Shown: positions 45,701 through 58,189, counted from the first letter of the stretch. The stretch: DNA of 64,000 nucleotides from Jackrogersella multiformis (GCA_902806575.1 CADCXD010000001.1:248001-312000); one strand, 5' to 3'. Numbers and translations: made by a program. The notes: generated by a model not told the origin, from the letters alone.

Positions 45701-46574
45701 GTCACGCGTCGCATGGACTACTTCGGCCCGATGGTGAACAAGGCGTCCCGTATATCTTCCGTGGCCGACGGGGGCCAGATTACGGTGTCTGCGGATTTTA
45801 TTTCGGAGATTCAGCGTTGCCTCGAGACGTATCAGGAGAATGATCGAATTGGGTCTACGGGCTCCGACGATGCTTTCGATGACGATGTAACTTCGTCATC
45901 AATTAGGAGAGAATTGAAATCGCTTAGCTCACAAGGGTTCGAAGTCAAGGAGATGGGTGAGCGGAAGCTCAAGGGCCTCGAAAATCCCGAGTATATCTAT
46001 TCACTCTATCCGCATGTTCTCGCCGGTCGCATCGACCACCATAACAGTGCTGCTACAGCGGCCGAAGTTGCTGAGAAACCTGCGACGCTTCAGGCCGGAA
46101 GCGACCTTGGATTCGATCCAGAGATCATCTGGGCCTTGTGGAAAGTCAGTTTGCGCCTGGAAATGCTTTGCAGCTCTTTGGAAGAGATGTCCGGAAGAGG
46201 TTTACAGCCTCCCGAGACCGAGCTTTTGGAGCGTATGAAACAACGCGGTGGCGAGGTTACGGAACGGTTCCTATTTAACTTCATGGAGCACCAAGTGAGC
46301 CGTATAGAGGTATAGATCCCAACTCTCTCGAAATGTCATTTTTAAATTATTTGCTAACTCGCAACGTCGATAGACTTGCATATCCACACTTACGATGCGA
46401 CACATCGCTATTGGTAGTGGTCCGATTACTTCACTAGACGATCTCCGAACGCCAATGAATGTCGTACTCGATAACCTTGCTATCCAGTTGGCCGAACTCG
46501 AGAGGTACAAGGCCAAATACGGAGAGCTCTCCACTGACAGCGAAGACGAAGCAAGCTGTACTAGCGAGGAGTGA
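39780..46574 (+). CDS. CYR1: Adenylate cyclase, fungal CYR1 type
   Basis: Three exons (39780-39943, 40255-46309, 46374-46574) give 2139 residues. The first intron is 311 nt (ACTAAC branch), the last 64 nt. Order: a Ser/Pro-rich disordered N-terminus (1-600); a Ras-association domain (about 615-700, HCIRVFRADGTFATVQMPL); leucine-rich repeats (about 735-1095 and 1215-1385, split by a Ser-rich insert); a PP2C-like domain (about 1415-1685, with LFDGQA, GGVATVAYL and NVGDAQA); the class III cyclase catalytic domain (from about 1754, FTDIKNSTNLWEM, TEGDAFMVSFPT, VRMGIHYGEP, DYFGPMVNKASRI); and a C-terminal helix including LDNLAIQLAELERYKAKYG. It makes cAMP from ATP under Ras/G-protein control at the membrane for growth, conidiation and stress responses. 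The final exon restores the usual C-terminus, which a reading without splicing would miss. Length and domain order are normal. Confidence 0.96.
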
Positions 46575-47293
46575 AGATGATCCGCTACGCTTTCGATATA
46601 CGATACTTCATTTTCCGCAGTACATCCCGACCTTCAATATACATTCCTAACACGATTTTCACCTTCACTTTTTTTCCTCACACATTCGAATAGGGCTATA
46701 ACGCCCTTCCTATATACAATACATCCCTTTTAATGTGCTATGACGAAGATATTGATACGACTACATCAGGAGGGGCGAGGTTGTTTTATTTTTCAATCTC
46801 TTTTTACAAGTCACGGGCGGGCGGCTGACTGAACGTGGGCCACGGCGTCCTGCGAGTAATCGGGGCCCCAAACGGGGGAGCCCCATCGCCGCACCCAGGA
46901 CCTGCGAATGACACTATTGCGTTGTTTGCGTGTTTGGAGTATCCGAAAAGGTGTGGTAGTCTTAGACACGAGAGTCTCGTCGTTGTTATTCGTTAACCTA
47001 GGGCATGGCATTGGGTCCCGCAAGCATAACCAGTCGGCGCTGCCGTTGTATATCCTCGACGCAATCGCCGCGAGGCGGCGTTAACCTTTTTCTGTTCCTT
47101 TTTTTTTGCTTCTTGCTTCGTTCTGTTTTTCGCTCGGCAAAGGCGGTGGATCATCGGGATAGGGAAAGATTCAAGAATCACGGGAGGATGGATTGCGATT
47201 CCCTCTTTTTGTTTTATCGTCTGTGACCCTCGGGGGCGGCGCACCGCGGCTGCAGCTGCTGGCTGGCTGGCTGGCTTTTGTCTGTCGAGTTCC

Positions 47294-47335
47294 CGATACG
47301 ATACGATACGATACAGTACAGTACAATACAATACA
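47294..47335. repeat. Pentanucleotide array (CGATA)n to (CAGTA)n to (CAATA)n
   Basis: Eight units of five bases in which the unit changes stepwise from CGATA to CAGTA to CAATA, showing slippage plus point change. Confidence 0.88.
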
Positions 47336-48420
47336 CCATGCGTACGATGAGTCGACTTACCTCGAGCGGGTAGCTAGCAAGAGACCCCTAAAACCGCCTA
47401 TCGTTGTTTTGGTACATAGGGTGGGCGGTCGGGCTGCTCAGTTGAATTGAATGATCATTAAATTTACTCTTTGTGTGTCCTCGTGTTTGTGATCTTAAAA
47501 GTTTTGAAGGCTTTGCCTGTATGATACCTAGGTATGTAGGTACTTAATACGTGCATAGGATAGGTAGATACCTATAGGTAGGTAGGTCTAGTCTGGGGGT
47601 TATATGTGAGATGGAGATGGACATGCCTCCTTGGACTGTCGAAGGGGGTATTCGATTGGGATGAGAGAGATGGGGGGACAGGGGGACGTATGGCGGTGTT
47701 TGCTATGCTGGATATACGAAGGTGTAGATATATATACCTACCTAAGGTATATATGTGTGTATATATACATACATACCTCATATATCTGCGTAGTATATAT
47801 CCCCGAAGGTGCCAGAGGGTGCTCGCTAGGCCTTCCAATTTCCAAGTCTGGCATATCATAGGTATATCCAAATGTACCTCCTACTCAGAGCTGCTAGTCC
47901 CGAGACTCTATCCAGTAGAGCTAGAACCGTGCGTTAGATTAGAAACGGAAGGCTAAGGAGAAGCTAGATAGATTGATGATATTCAATAAGAAATGAATAC
48001 TACGTATAAGAAAACATTCTGCGAGCGAGCGTTTTACGTTTTATCTGACTGTTCTGTTATGTAGTTTAAAATGTGACGTGCACGGGTTGAGACAGCTATC
48101 CCTCGTCGCTGATACTAGGTAGATGGTAGATAGGTCGGAGGTAGGTAGGCAGTTTCCCGTCCCAGGAAGGGGGAAAGAATAGATAAGGAGAAGAGAAAAG
48201 GAATGGGAATAGCTTCTCATATCGCATGCACACGAGGGAACGTGTAGATGTAGACATGTAAACCCCCAGATGACTTTCAAACGTCAAACTCCGAAGTCAA
48301 GCTTTATGAAAATGAAAAACTAGGTACCTAATGACAAATATAAAAATAAAAGGCCCTCCTCCCCACCCCAGAACCGAACCCCCATGCACCCCATCTCATA
48401 AAACCTCTTATAAAAAAAGT

Positions 48421-48430
48421 CTAAAAAAAA
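48421..48430 (-). terminator. RNA polymerase III-type oligo-T downstream of the tRNA
   Basis: On the minus strand, about ten bases past the tRNA 3' end, a run of eight T residues occurs. It is the expected Pol III stop signal and supports expression of the tRNA gene. Confidence 0.7.
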
Positions 48431-48439
48431 GGGGATCTT

Positions 48440-48512
48440 TGCATCCACCGGGATTTGCACCCGGGTCTTTCCCTTGGGAGGGGAACGAGCTATACTACTG
48501 CTCCATAGATGC
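48440..48512 (-). tRNA. tRNA-Gly (anticodon CCC), unusual D and T loops
   Basis: A full cloverleaf of 73 bases with no intron. The acceptor GCATCTA pairs with TGGATGC plus an A discriminator, with one G-T pair. The D stem is GAGC/GCTC. The anticodon stem TTCCC/GGGAA closes the loop CTCCCAA, which gives CCC (Gly). The T stem is CCGGG/CCCGG with loop TGCAAAT. The loop normally begins TTC, so position 55 is G instead of T, and the D loop (AGTAGTATA) lacks the usual GG pair. Both differences also touch the internal A and B boxes of the Pol III promoter. It may be a functional variant or an early decayed copy. The stems themselves are intact. Confidence 0.82.
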
Positions 48513-48513
48513 T

Positions 48514-49656
48514 TTAGCCTTTTTTGCTTTTCCCAAAGCTGCTGTGATGGGATTACTGTTTGGTACTTTGTCTTATAAGGGTAGGTGGGTGGGTAGGTAG
48601 GCAAGTGGTAGCTGCGGTGGACGGGAGGGAGGGAGGGAAGGAAGGAAGGGGACGCGTCTTAGGGGGGGGGGGGAGGGCTTTCCTGAGTGCAAACGCGAGG
48701 TCAGGTGAGGACGCCGGACTTAGGCTGGATACCTGGGTACCTACCTGTCTACATGTATATCTGTATGTCGTCTACCTACCAGGTAGGCACATATCTGCTA
48801 CTGCAAGCACACATAAAGGCACCTTCACGCAAACAGCCCAACCTTACAGCACCTACCTAGCCCACCAGTCGACGGCTGGCTGCCTGCTCAACGGACAGGG
48901 GATATTACCTTAGGCACCTACCTACACATAAATAACGATACTCAGCCAAGCAAAGGGACATCGCAAGCACAACACAAGAGCCGTGTAGTCATCGACATCT
49001 TGAAATCCATTTATTATTATTGCATATCCCATATCCCGTATCCCGTATCCCATACATAACGAGTGATGCTACGCTACGCTATGCCGACTCGAAATACCCA
49101 ATATATCGCAAGGCTGTAATTGTAATGTAAATAAGGGGGTATATGAATAATATCGATTTAGATCGCTCAAGCCGTGTCATAAATAGAAAAAAAGAATAAC
49201 TCCTTGCAACATTTCCGACGTGATAGACATGTAAAAGTCATATGTGTCATCCAATCGGGTAACGTCGGGCGTTGTCTGGGGTAGATAGGTCCCAGCTCGT
49301 TCCGACCACCCCTAAATTCTTGCTTGCTTCCCCGGCCCGACCTCAGCCTTGCCACGTCACTTGTACACACAAGAGAGAGAGAGAGAGACGCACCATATCC
49401 AAACAGTGTACATGCCATGCCGAACGATACAATCAAAGCCTCAAAGTTCGCCATCCCCTGGGGGAAAAGAAAGTACAAGGGTGGCAATACCTCAAGACGG
49501 GGGAGCCAGTATTTCCAAGGGTATATGAAGGGATGCCCCCCGATCCAGAGAGTGGTACAATGTTTTGCGAGCAACGAATTGAGTAGAGACACATCCAAAA
49601 TAGTAGTCACGAGGCCGACTCGCAGGCCTTGCCACGCCAACCAAAATTATAAATCT
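48514..49656. other. Intergenic region between the tRNA and the WG-repeat gene
   Basis: Low-complexity DNA: GTGGGTAGG units near 48580-48602, a GGGA/GGAA run and a poly-G tract at 48620-48680, a TATCCCGTATCCCG-type array near 49025-49055, and a GA microsatellite at 49371-49388. No gene is recognised. Confidence 0.55.
49371..49388. repeat. (GA)n microsatellite
   Basis: Nine GA units 270 bases past the stop codon of the WG-repeat gene, probably in or near its 3' untranslated region. Confidence 0.9.
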
Positions 49657-52600
49657 TCAAGCGCCGGTGAGCTTCTTCCACCAGCTGCTTCGAGGCGTGT
49701 CGGCGAAGAAGGATTCACGCGGACCACTACCACCGCCACCGCCGCCGGCGCCACCACTGCCGTCCGACCCGCCCACGCGACGATCTTTTCGTTCCCGTTC
49801 CCGTTCTTCACGACGTTCTCGTTCTTCGCGGCGCTCCCGATCTTCTCGACGCGCGCGACGGCGGCGTCGGTCATCGTCCATGTCGGCATCTACATCACCA
49901 TATTTCGTACGGCGACGGGCTTTACGGGCAGCACGGCGAGCCTCCTCATCATCCTCCGGAGGTGCATCGTTAGCAGGTCTGTTATCCTCAGGAGGCGGCC
50001 CGGCGTCCGAGTGCTCCTTCACCCAGGAATCAGTACCCGAATGCGGCCAGGCTGCAGGCTTGCTTCGTCTTCGCTCATCGACAACATGCCGTGAAGTTCT
50101 TTCCTGGGGGTAGACGTATTCGTCAGCCGGCATCGTGCGCCTACGGCTAGGCTTTTCCTCGGCGCGTCTAGCCTCGTGCCTCCTCCGTCTGCGCTCCTCC
50201 TCGTCCTCGGAAGGGTCGGGATACCGCGCCCGCCGCCGTTCAGCCCGAGCAGCACGCCGAGCCTCTGCCTCTGCTTCTTCGGCGGCGGCAGCTTCCTTTT
50301 CAAGCCGGCGAAGCCGACGCCGTTCGGCTCTCTCAGCTTCTTTGGCTTCGGCAGCAAGGCGCTCCGCGTCGCGTTCTCGCGCGGCTCTGCGTTCAGCCCG
50401 CCGGGCCTCACGCTCAGCTTGTCTGTGAGCTTCGGCCTCCTCTTCTTGTCTCCTACGTCTTTCGCGTCTCTCGTCCTCTCTCGCAAGACGCGCCTCCTCG
50501 GCGGCCTTCTCTTCGGCCTTCCTGGCGCGGCGAGCCGCACGACGCGCCTCCCTCTCGTCGTCTACTGCATCACCATCCGCACCGTGATAATCCCGTGCGG
50601 GTCGTCTAGGCCTCTTTTCGGGTCTTATCTCATCATCCGTAGTATAGTATGTGCCACGACGACGTGGTGGTTCGGGACGTGCTTCGGAGCGTGGAGTGGA
50701 CTTGAGCCCTCCGAAAAGACCAGCAAGCCCTTTCTTGGCAGTCGAGTTCGATCGCTTGAGAGGTGTCGCATCGACAGGGATTCCTTCGTCGATGATAATG
50801 TCATCTTCGGTCTTGATCTGGTCTCGGTTAGCGACGTCATATTTTGTACGGCGGTGCATCTTTACCCTTGTTCTCCTGCGAGGTGCTTTCTCGGGGCTCG
50901 AAGGGGGCCCAGCAGCTCCGACCATGACAATGTCTTCCTCGTCTAGAGCGCGTGGGTTAGAGGTTTTGCGACTGCGGCTCTTTTGGTTCTTATCGAGACC
51001 GAATATCTTCGCAGCCTTGGTGGACATTACAGGTATCTCTTCCGGTGGTGGCGACACTAGACCACTGGTCATCTCGGACGAGTGACGACGCGAACTCGAT
51101 TTGCCCATGCCGGGCCGCTTCTCTCGGGTCGACATGGAGCGCGAAATGGGAGGGGTGCTCTGAAAGAGACTGTTTGTGCGCGACTTGAGAATCGATGCTG
51201 GTTTCCTCTCTCGTCGCTCTTCTGTCCTGTTGTCCCTGTCAGAAGACGAGCCTTTGGAAGATGACGACTTGTCTTTCTGGCTGTCTCTCTCTTTTCTGGG
51301 TCTCTCCTCGAACCTCGGCTTAGGTTTCTTCTCCTCTTTACGAGGTGAAGCTGACCACACCCCCCATGATGCGCCCGCATCGCGATTAATCTTTGTCCGC
51401 TCCTTCTTAGATCTGGATTCCGGAGGAGGCGTCGGAGGCGCTTCGGAAGCCTCGGGCGCAGCTGGAGGAGGGATGGGTACTTCGGGAGGCGGCGGCGGGA
51501 TGGAGATGGCAGCAGGTGCAGCCTTAGTTTTGCTCTTCTTGCTCTTCTTTTTCTTCTCTACTGGGGCCATCTCAAATATTTCGACGATTTCGTTCTCGTC
51601 CTGCTCCTGTTCCTGTTCATCCGGGAAAGCTCCAGGAAGTAAATCGTTGGACGACCTTTCTTCTGCAGGTGATGCTACGCGAACACGTGGTTTCGACGGC
51701 GGAGCGGCCAGCGCATCAATCAGGTCATCATCATCCTCTTCTTTGGGTGGTTCAAATTTTCTGAGCTTTTCCGAAAGTTTACTGCCCCTAGTCTTGGTCT
51801 TCTTCGGTTTCATCCAGTCGTCGTCAGTAGTAGTAGCCTTGTAGGATGACGGCGCATCCTCGACATTGGTATCTTCGGGAAACTGTGATGACTCAGCATG
51901 TTTAATCTCGCTTGCTCCCCATTTTCTTGGAGATTCTCTCTTGGTATTTTTGGAGCTTACCCGTTCCGGAGACGCGCTTTTGGGCTTGGCACCCCAGAAT
52001 GAAAACGCATCGGATTTGACAGGCGGCGGCGCTGGCACCGGCACCGGCTTAGGAGACGCAAAGCCCGATAAGAGTTCGTCCACTTGTTCAGGAGCCAAGT
52101 CGAGATTGTCAAGATCGAGGTCGTCGTCGTCGTCGTAACTCCTATAATTATCCTTTTCCTTTTCCCTCTCTTCTCTCTCTCTCTCTTCCTTTTCCCTCTC
52201 CTCTTTTTCCCTCTCCTCTCTTTCTCTTTCCTCTCTTTCTCTTTCCTCCTTAGCTCTCTGCTCCTTTTTTGATAACTTATCCTTGCTGCTAGACTTAGAC
52301 TTTTTCTCCTCAACCTTGGAGCTCTTTTTCGACTTCTTCTTGATTGATGCTTCGGCCTCCTCGCGTTCACGCTTAGCCTGTTCCTCGGCTTCGCGGGCAG
52401 CCTCTTCTTCGGCCTCTCGTGCAGCCTGCTCTTCATCTTCTCGTGCAGCCTGCTCTTCAGCTTCTCGCGCGGCCTGCTCCTCGGCCTCCCGCGCCGCTTC
52501 CTCCTCTGCCTCCCTAGCTGCTTGATCCTCGGCCTCCTGTGCAGCCTGGTCCGTGCCGAGGGCAGCTTTCTCGTCGGCACGAGCCTGGGATCTCTCAAGG

Positions 52601-55600
52601 AGCTCGTCAAGTCTTCTCTGGTCGCTCTTGGTGAGCTTCTTCTTTTTCTTGCTCTTAGCCGTCAGCATGGAGATTTCTGCCTCCTCGGCAGCAATCTCTG
52701 CTTCAAGCGCCTCTGCTGCAGCTTTCTCTTCAGCTTCGTGAGCTTCGGCGGCGGCCTTCTCCTCCGCCTCCAAAGCTTCGGCTGCCTCCCTCTCCTCAGC
52801 TTCCTTGGCAGCCTTCTCCTCGGCGCGACGAGCAGCATTCTCTGTAAGCTCGTCCAGCCTCATCTGGTCATTCTTACTGAACTTCTTCTTTTTCTTGAGG
52901 CTCTTAGCTGTTAGTGTAGCAAGCTCATCCTCTTCGGCGGCAATCTCTGCCGCTAATGCTGCCGCTGCTGCCTCCTCCGCTGCCTTCTCATCGTCCTCGG
53001 CCTTTGCATCGTCCCAGACGTTGTCTTCGTACTCCTGGCCGTCCAAACTCATATCTAAAGAAGGCGGTGTAGGCGCTGGAGGTGGAGACATCTTATTTCC
53101 TTTATTCATGCTTCCCCAGCCACCCCAATCGTCGTAGTCAGCTCCCTTGCTCTCTTCGACTGAGTCGGGTTTAACACCTCTAAGATGAGAGCCGTTCTCG
53201 ATCTCGATGGGGATATTCTTGCTTCCCTTCTTCTTTCTATCCTTTTTTGAACTGCTAGCGAGACCCCAGGCGTCTTCATTCTTAGGTTCCTCGATCGAGT
53301 CCGGCATAAGACTAGTCTCAGTCTTGTCCTTGCCATTGCTGAGACTGCCCCAGAAGTCATCCCCTCCCACGGCGCTTGGGGCATCGGGTACAACAGGTGG
53401 AGCATCACCTTCTTCTGATTCTTTCTCAAGTTCAACCAGGGCAGTCGAAGCCTTGAGCTTCTTCTTGCCCCAATTCAGCCAACCGTCGCTTTCCTCAACC
53501 GCTGGGGGTGAGGGCTCCTCCCTCACCTTCTTGGTGGGCTTTTTGGTGGCTCCCCAGAAGCTCCAGGCACTAGAATTAGACTCCCCAGTAGTGCGATGAA
53601 GAGGCGAATCCGGTTCCGGCTCTGAGCTTAGGGGTTCTTGTTCGTTTTCTTGTGTCATTTCCTCGATAGCGGTGGCGTTTTTGCTCTTCTTTTTGTCTTT
53701 CTTCGATGTGCTTAAACCCCAATCATCATCATCGATTTGGGGAGGTGGCTCAGATGTTGGTTCTGGTTCTGGCTCCTTCGAATTAATCTCATCCAGGATG
53801 CCTTTCTTTTTCTTTTTCTTTTCCTTGGTGGTGCCCCGAGTGGACAAATGCTCCAAAGCAAGCTCTGGTTCTGGTTCAGGGGCAGGCTCTTTTGAAGCTT
53901 CTTCGACAGCACCTTTCTTCTTATTTTTCTTGTCTTTCTTCGAGGAAGTACCGAGTGCTGCCCATGATTCGTCTTCTGCGGGCTTTTCTTCCTTGGCAGG
54001 TTCAGGTTCAGGTTCAGGGACGGGCTCCGGCTCGGGTTCCTTAAGGGGCTCTTCCTCGATAACACCCTTCTTCTTCTTGTCCTTCTTGTCCTTCCTGTCC
54101 TTCTTAGAGATAGTCGGACCCCAGATGCCCCAATCTTCCTTTTTCTCGGGTTCTGCTGAAACCTCAGGTTCCGGCGCGGGTTCTGGCTCCTTAACCGCTT
54201 CGATAACTTGACCTTTCTTACCTTTCTTCGTAGTAGTAGTGATGGTGGCAGCTCCACCCCAGGAATTCCAGTCTTCATCCTTGTTCTCAGGCTCGGCCGT
54301 AGGATCAGGCACTGAATCAGGTACTGATTCTGGCTTTTGGAATTCTTCGACAATTTTATCCTTCTTGCCCTTCTTCTTGGTGGAGGTGGTAGCCACGCCC
54401 CAACTCCCCAAGTAATCGTCTGCCTTCTTCTCAGGTTCGGGCTCGACAATTGGCTCTGGTTCCGGTTCGGGTGCGGGTTCAGGCTCGAGAATCAGACCCT
54501 TGCCCTTCTTTTTCTTGTCTTTCTTTGAGGTGGCGACAATACCCCGGAAAGTCTCTTCTTCCTTCTTGTCTTCTGTCTCGGCAGGGACTGGAGCTGGCTC
54601 GTCCACTTTTGTCTCTGCGACCTTACCTTTCTTATTGCCCTTCGTTGTGGTGCCCCAGCCCCAGGTGTCAGCAACAGATTCCGTTTCAGGCGCGGCGGCA
54701 GGCTTCTCGGGCTCTTTAGTTTCGTCAAGAACACCCGTCTTCTTTACCTTGTTAGTCGAGTCCCAAGGGTCACTCCAGGGATTATCGTCGATAGGGTCAG
54801 CTTCATGTGCTAGAGCTTCGGGTTGCTTTACTTCCTCAACAGCACCCTTCTTTTTCTTCTTCTTGGATGTGGAGGTGAGGAATTCGTTTACGGGCACTGG
54901 GGCGGCCTCGATCACAGGCTCAACCTTCTCAAGCTCGGGCACTGTTGCTATAGCACCCTTCTTCCCCTTCTTCGGAATAGTTGTGCCCCATGTATCCCAG
55001 GCACCACTAGCCGTAGTTGATCCTAGATCCTGGCTTTCGAAAAGTGGTTCGTTCTTCTTCTCGGGTTCGGGTTCCATATCCAATAAGTTACTCGTCTTTT
55101 TCTTCTTGTCCTTCTTGCCGACGGAAGGGACAAAGCCAAAATCGAAATTGTCTTCCTTCTTCTTCTCCTCGGACTTCTCGATGGAGATGATTGATTCCTT
55201 GACCTTGGACTCTTCAGTTTCATCGGAGAGACCAAAGCTAAGGTTCGTCTTGTCCCTCTTTGGCCTGGGCCGGTCGAGGTTCCATGAATTAGTGTTGATG
55301 TCTTCTTTCTTCTCTTCTTGAGGTTTGTCAGCTTCTTTGGGTGCAATCCAGCTTGTCAGAGCAGGACCCCATCGACTACCCCACGTACTGAGAAGGTTGG
55401 ACTTAGGTTCCGGCCTATTGCTCCCAAAACCGATATCTAGTGACGGTCCATTGTCATCTAGCTTGATATCATCGAATGTGTCAGGAGGCTTAGTAGGCAT
55501 TTCCACAGGTTCCGTCTTCTCCTCAACCTGGTTCTTGACCTTTTTCTTTTTTTTGCCGACAGGCTCGAAACCGGCCCCAGTATCTTCTGGCTTGCTTTCG

Positions 55601-56543
55601 ACTATATCTTCCTTTTTGTCCTTATCCTTCTCCTTTTCCTCTTCTTCCTTGTCTTTCTTATCCTTATCCTTGTCGTCGCCTTTTTTGTCGCCATCCCCAT
55701 TGCCATCGCCGCCTGCATGTTCGCCAGATTTTCCTGCGTCGCCGTTTTGATCGCCGCTACCGCCAGCGTCTCCACCGGTGCCTTCTAACTCCTCTTTTTT
55801 CCAGGGCACGGCCTGCGGAGCTGCCGCCTTGCCGTTCTTCTTCTTCTTGGCATGTTGAATGAAGCCATCCTCAGACGAGAGATCCAAGTATACTTCAGTC
55901 GTCGGATCGTTAATCAACGAGTCTCTTCGCTGTTTACGGCGCCGCCACGAATCATCCAGCGGCGGAGGAGAACAGTTGTTCGCTGAGTGAAACGGGTCTT
56001 GCTGCCGAGCTGGGTCGCCAGTTCGAGTTGGATCGATAGGATATTCGGGGGGTAGAGAATCTTCATCGCGAGGTTTTGACAGTCGACGCGATCGCTTCGG
56101 GGTGGGATCTGGTAACACTAGTGGCCTGGAGAGATCACGGTAGTCGACCCTTAGATCAGATTTGCGATTATGTTCCTATGTTGGACCGCATCGGATCAGT
56201 TTCAAATTTCGACTGGCGCTATAGCCAGCTCAGGACTAAGCGTTTTGAGGGTTTACGCCAACGACAGTGAGGGCTACAAGCCGACTAATTTGCCCGCGAA
56301 TCCCTCACGTCGGCGTATTTACAACACTGGAAAACTAGAAATATATAAAGTATGAAGAGCACATACCGATGATAGAGCTGGGGCCCTCAGAATCCATTCT
56401 CTCGCAATGAGCTCCAGTCGGGTCTGCAAGTCCAATTCATCCCACCGGGGAGTGACTATGGCCGTGGAAAGCTGGGTGCCTGGCCAGCCACAACCGTTTC
56501 TTGTCACGCTTGAGCATAATTCTGGAACCGCGGCCGCAGCCAT
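49657..56543 (-). CDS. Large disordered protein with Trp-Gly / lysine repeat modules, 2231 residues
   Basis: I do not recognise a named family. Two exons, 56543-56367 and 56175-49657, are joined across a 191-nt intron (GTATGT ... AACATAG). The join REWILRAPALSS to EHNRKSDLRVDYRDL is in frame and removes the need for a non-ATG start. The first 60 residues look ordered (PRWDELDLQTRLELIA). From about 250 to 1000 a degenerate module repeats at least 15 times: an acidic/Pro tract (EPEPxPEP), a Trp-Gly core (TWGWG, DWGIWG, DDWGGWG, SSAWSFWG), then a Lys cluster (KKGKKG, KKDKKKK). Two copies of TAKSxKKKKK(F/L)(S/T)K(N/S)DQxRLDEL follow, then long Glu/Ala/Arg coiled coils, Ser- and Pro-rich linkers, an Arg/Glu alpha-helical stretch and a Gly-rich end with ESFFADTPRSSWWKKLTGA. 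No enzyme domain is visible. The charge pattern suggests a scaffold or phase-separating protein. Confidence 0.85.
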
Positions 56544-57108
56544 ATTGAGATTGGAAGCTCGACTGGTCGCAACAGGATAAGAAACTCATGGACGCTGAGA
56601 TGCCGCCGTCGACAGATCAGGCAAGAGATGAGAAGTGTTTTTAAGCTGTTGTTAGTTGGGTAGTTGAGTATTTTTAAAGACAGAAGGGTTAAGGTAAAGT
56701 TTAGAGTCTGTCTATTCCTACAGCCTTGAGGGTTAGGAGTCTATAAATATCTAACCGGGAGAAGGTGGTGGTGGTAGTAGCAGTGGTGATATAAAATGGA
56801 ATTGGGGGTTTCGAAGACGGTTGCAATCGTTAAATCGTCGTCGATTGGCAAGGCGCAATTAGAGGGCACATATGGTTGGAAGTCCCGAGCTTCCAACTTT
56901 GGTGCAGAACGTCGCAATCTTTAATTAGGTGTCCTCTCGTCTACTACCCCGTTCAGTCTATTTCGTTCTGTGCCGGGGGAGAACAGAGAATAATCGTCTC
57001 TGTTGCAAAGCAATGATAGATATAAAAAGGCAAGGGGTAAATATAATATGTAGTACAAGAGGTAGGCTAGGAGAGATTGACTCCTGACAAGCACCAATGA
57101 TGTTGCGT

Positions 57109-57131
57109 GCGTACGGTACGGTACGGTACGG
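57109..57131. repeat. Pentanucleotide repeat (GGTAC)4
   Basis: GTACGGTACGGTACGGTACGG upstream of the WG-repeat gene, matching in unit length the arrays near 28756, 29193 and 47294. Confidence 0.85.
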
Positions 57132-58189
57132 CAGTGCAGGTGTTAAGGTGTTAAGGTGTGTAAGAAAACGATGCCGACGATTGATTGGTCTGTCTCGCGG
57201 TGAGTCTATGAGTCCGTGATAGACATAACACAGACATATACACCCGACCAATTCAGACACCTCTCTCCTTTTTTTCTGATATGAAGACTCCCTATCAGTT
57301 AAAGAGAAAGGGGAGCTGATTGTGGCCAATATCGAAGTTCGGTAATAACTATCGAATAGGTACCGGAACTGCACGGAGGCGGAGAGAGAGCGCAGCACCT
57401 AAGCAGCTCGCTCGCTCGCTCGAAAAAGGAAAAAGGGCAAAGCAATTCCAATACAAAGTCCCTCCCCTCTGTGCTTGTAGCAAAAAGGTACAAAAGGGGG
57501 CAAAAGTACGGAATAGGACAAATGGATTGGATGTGCTGAAGGTATTATGTATGCACATACGGATGTGACCCATCAATGGAGGAACAATGTAGCAGCATCA
57601 TGCACCATCAATGGGCAAAAGGGTGTTTCCAGGGTTTAAAAAAATGAGTGGGTGTGGATTTGAAGACGATAGAGGGGGGAAGTTAGCGTTTGTGGGATGG
57701 CTGGTTATCGATATCATTGGACAGCCGCTGATGTGATGTGTCCACTTAAGGTTACCTACACTACACTATTTTACCTCACCCCTAGCTACGTACCTTGTAT
57801 CCTACGACTCCTTCCATTTTACTTTTATGTCACTTGATGACAGTGGAGTCGCTCGTTCTTATTCTTTGGAAGGGTTGTGCTTATACACTATCCACTTCCA
57901 AGGTTTAGGCTTTCATAATGTACCTAGGTATTATGTGTTATGTATTTCTCGACTTCCGCTCAGCTTCTTCGCTCCTGTCGTTAAGAGATTTCCCGGTGCC
58001 CGGTCTCGAACAAGAGTGGAGTTGTGACCGAAATGTACAACATCGAAATGTCCTTATGTCATTAAGCTACCTACCTAGGTACCTAGCAAACAGAGAAAGA
58101 AAAAGGATACATAAAAACATTAAATTGATAAATCAAATCGATTGCATAAATCTGTCATCCGGTCCCTGCGTTTGGTAAATCTTAACGTG

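Larger units (their letters stand above)
46575..48439. other. Intergenic region between adenylate cyclase and the tRNA
   Basis: No gene is recognised. A pentanucleotide array lies at 47294-47335, a GGCT repeat near 47257-47276, TACCTAGGTATG near 47526, and TA-rich microsatellite pieces near 47729-47790. Confidence 0.6.

Noticed and set aside
49667..55750. Many plus-strand frames of 100-273 codons opposite the WG-repeat gene
   Set aside because: They are Ser/Leu/Phe-rich mirror readings of the Lys/Glu-rich coding strand; the reverse complement of GAA/AAG codons rarely gives stops. No domain is present.
56958..57398. 146-codon minus-strand frame upstream of the WG-repeat gene
   Set aside because: No domain, and it lies in repeat-bearing leader or promoter DNA. 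It could be part of a long leader, but nothing supports a protein.
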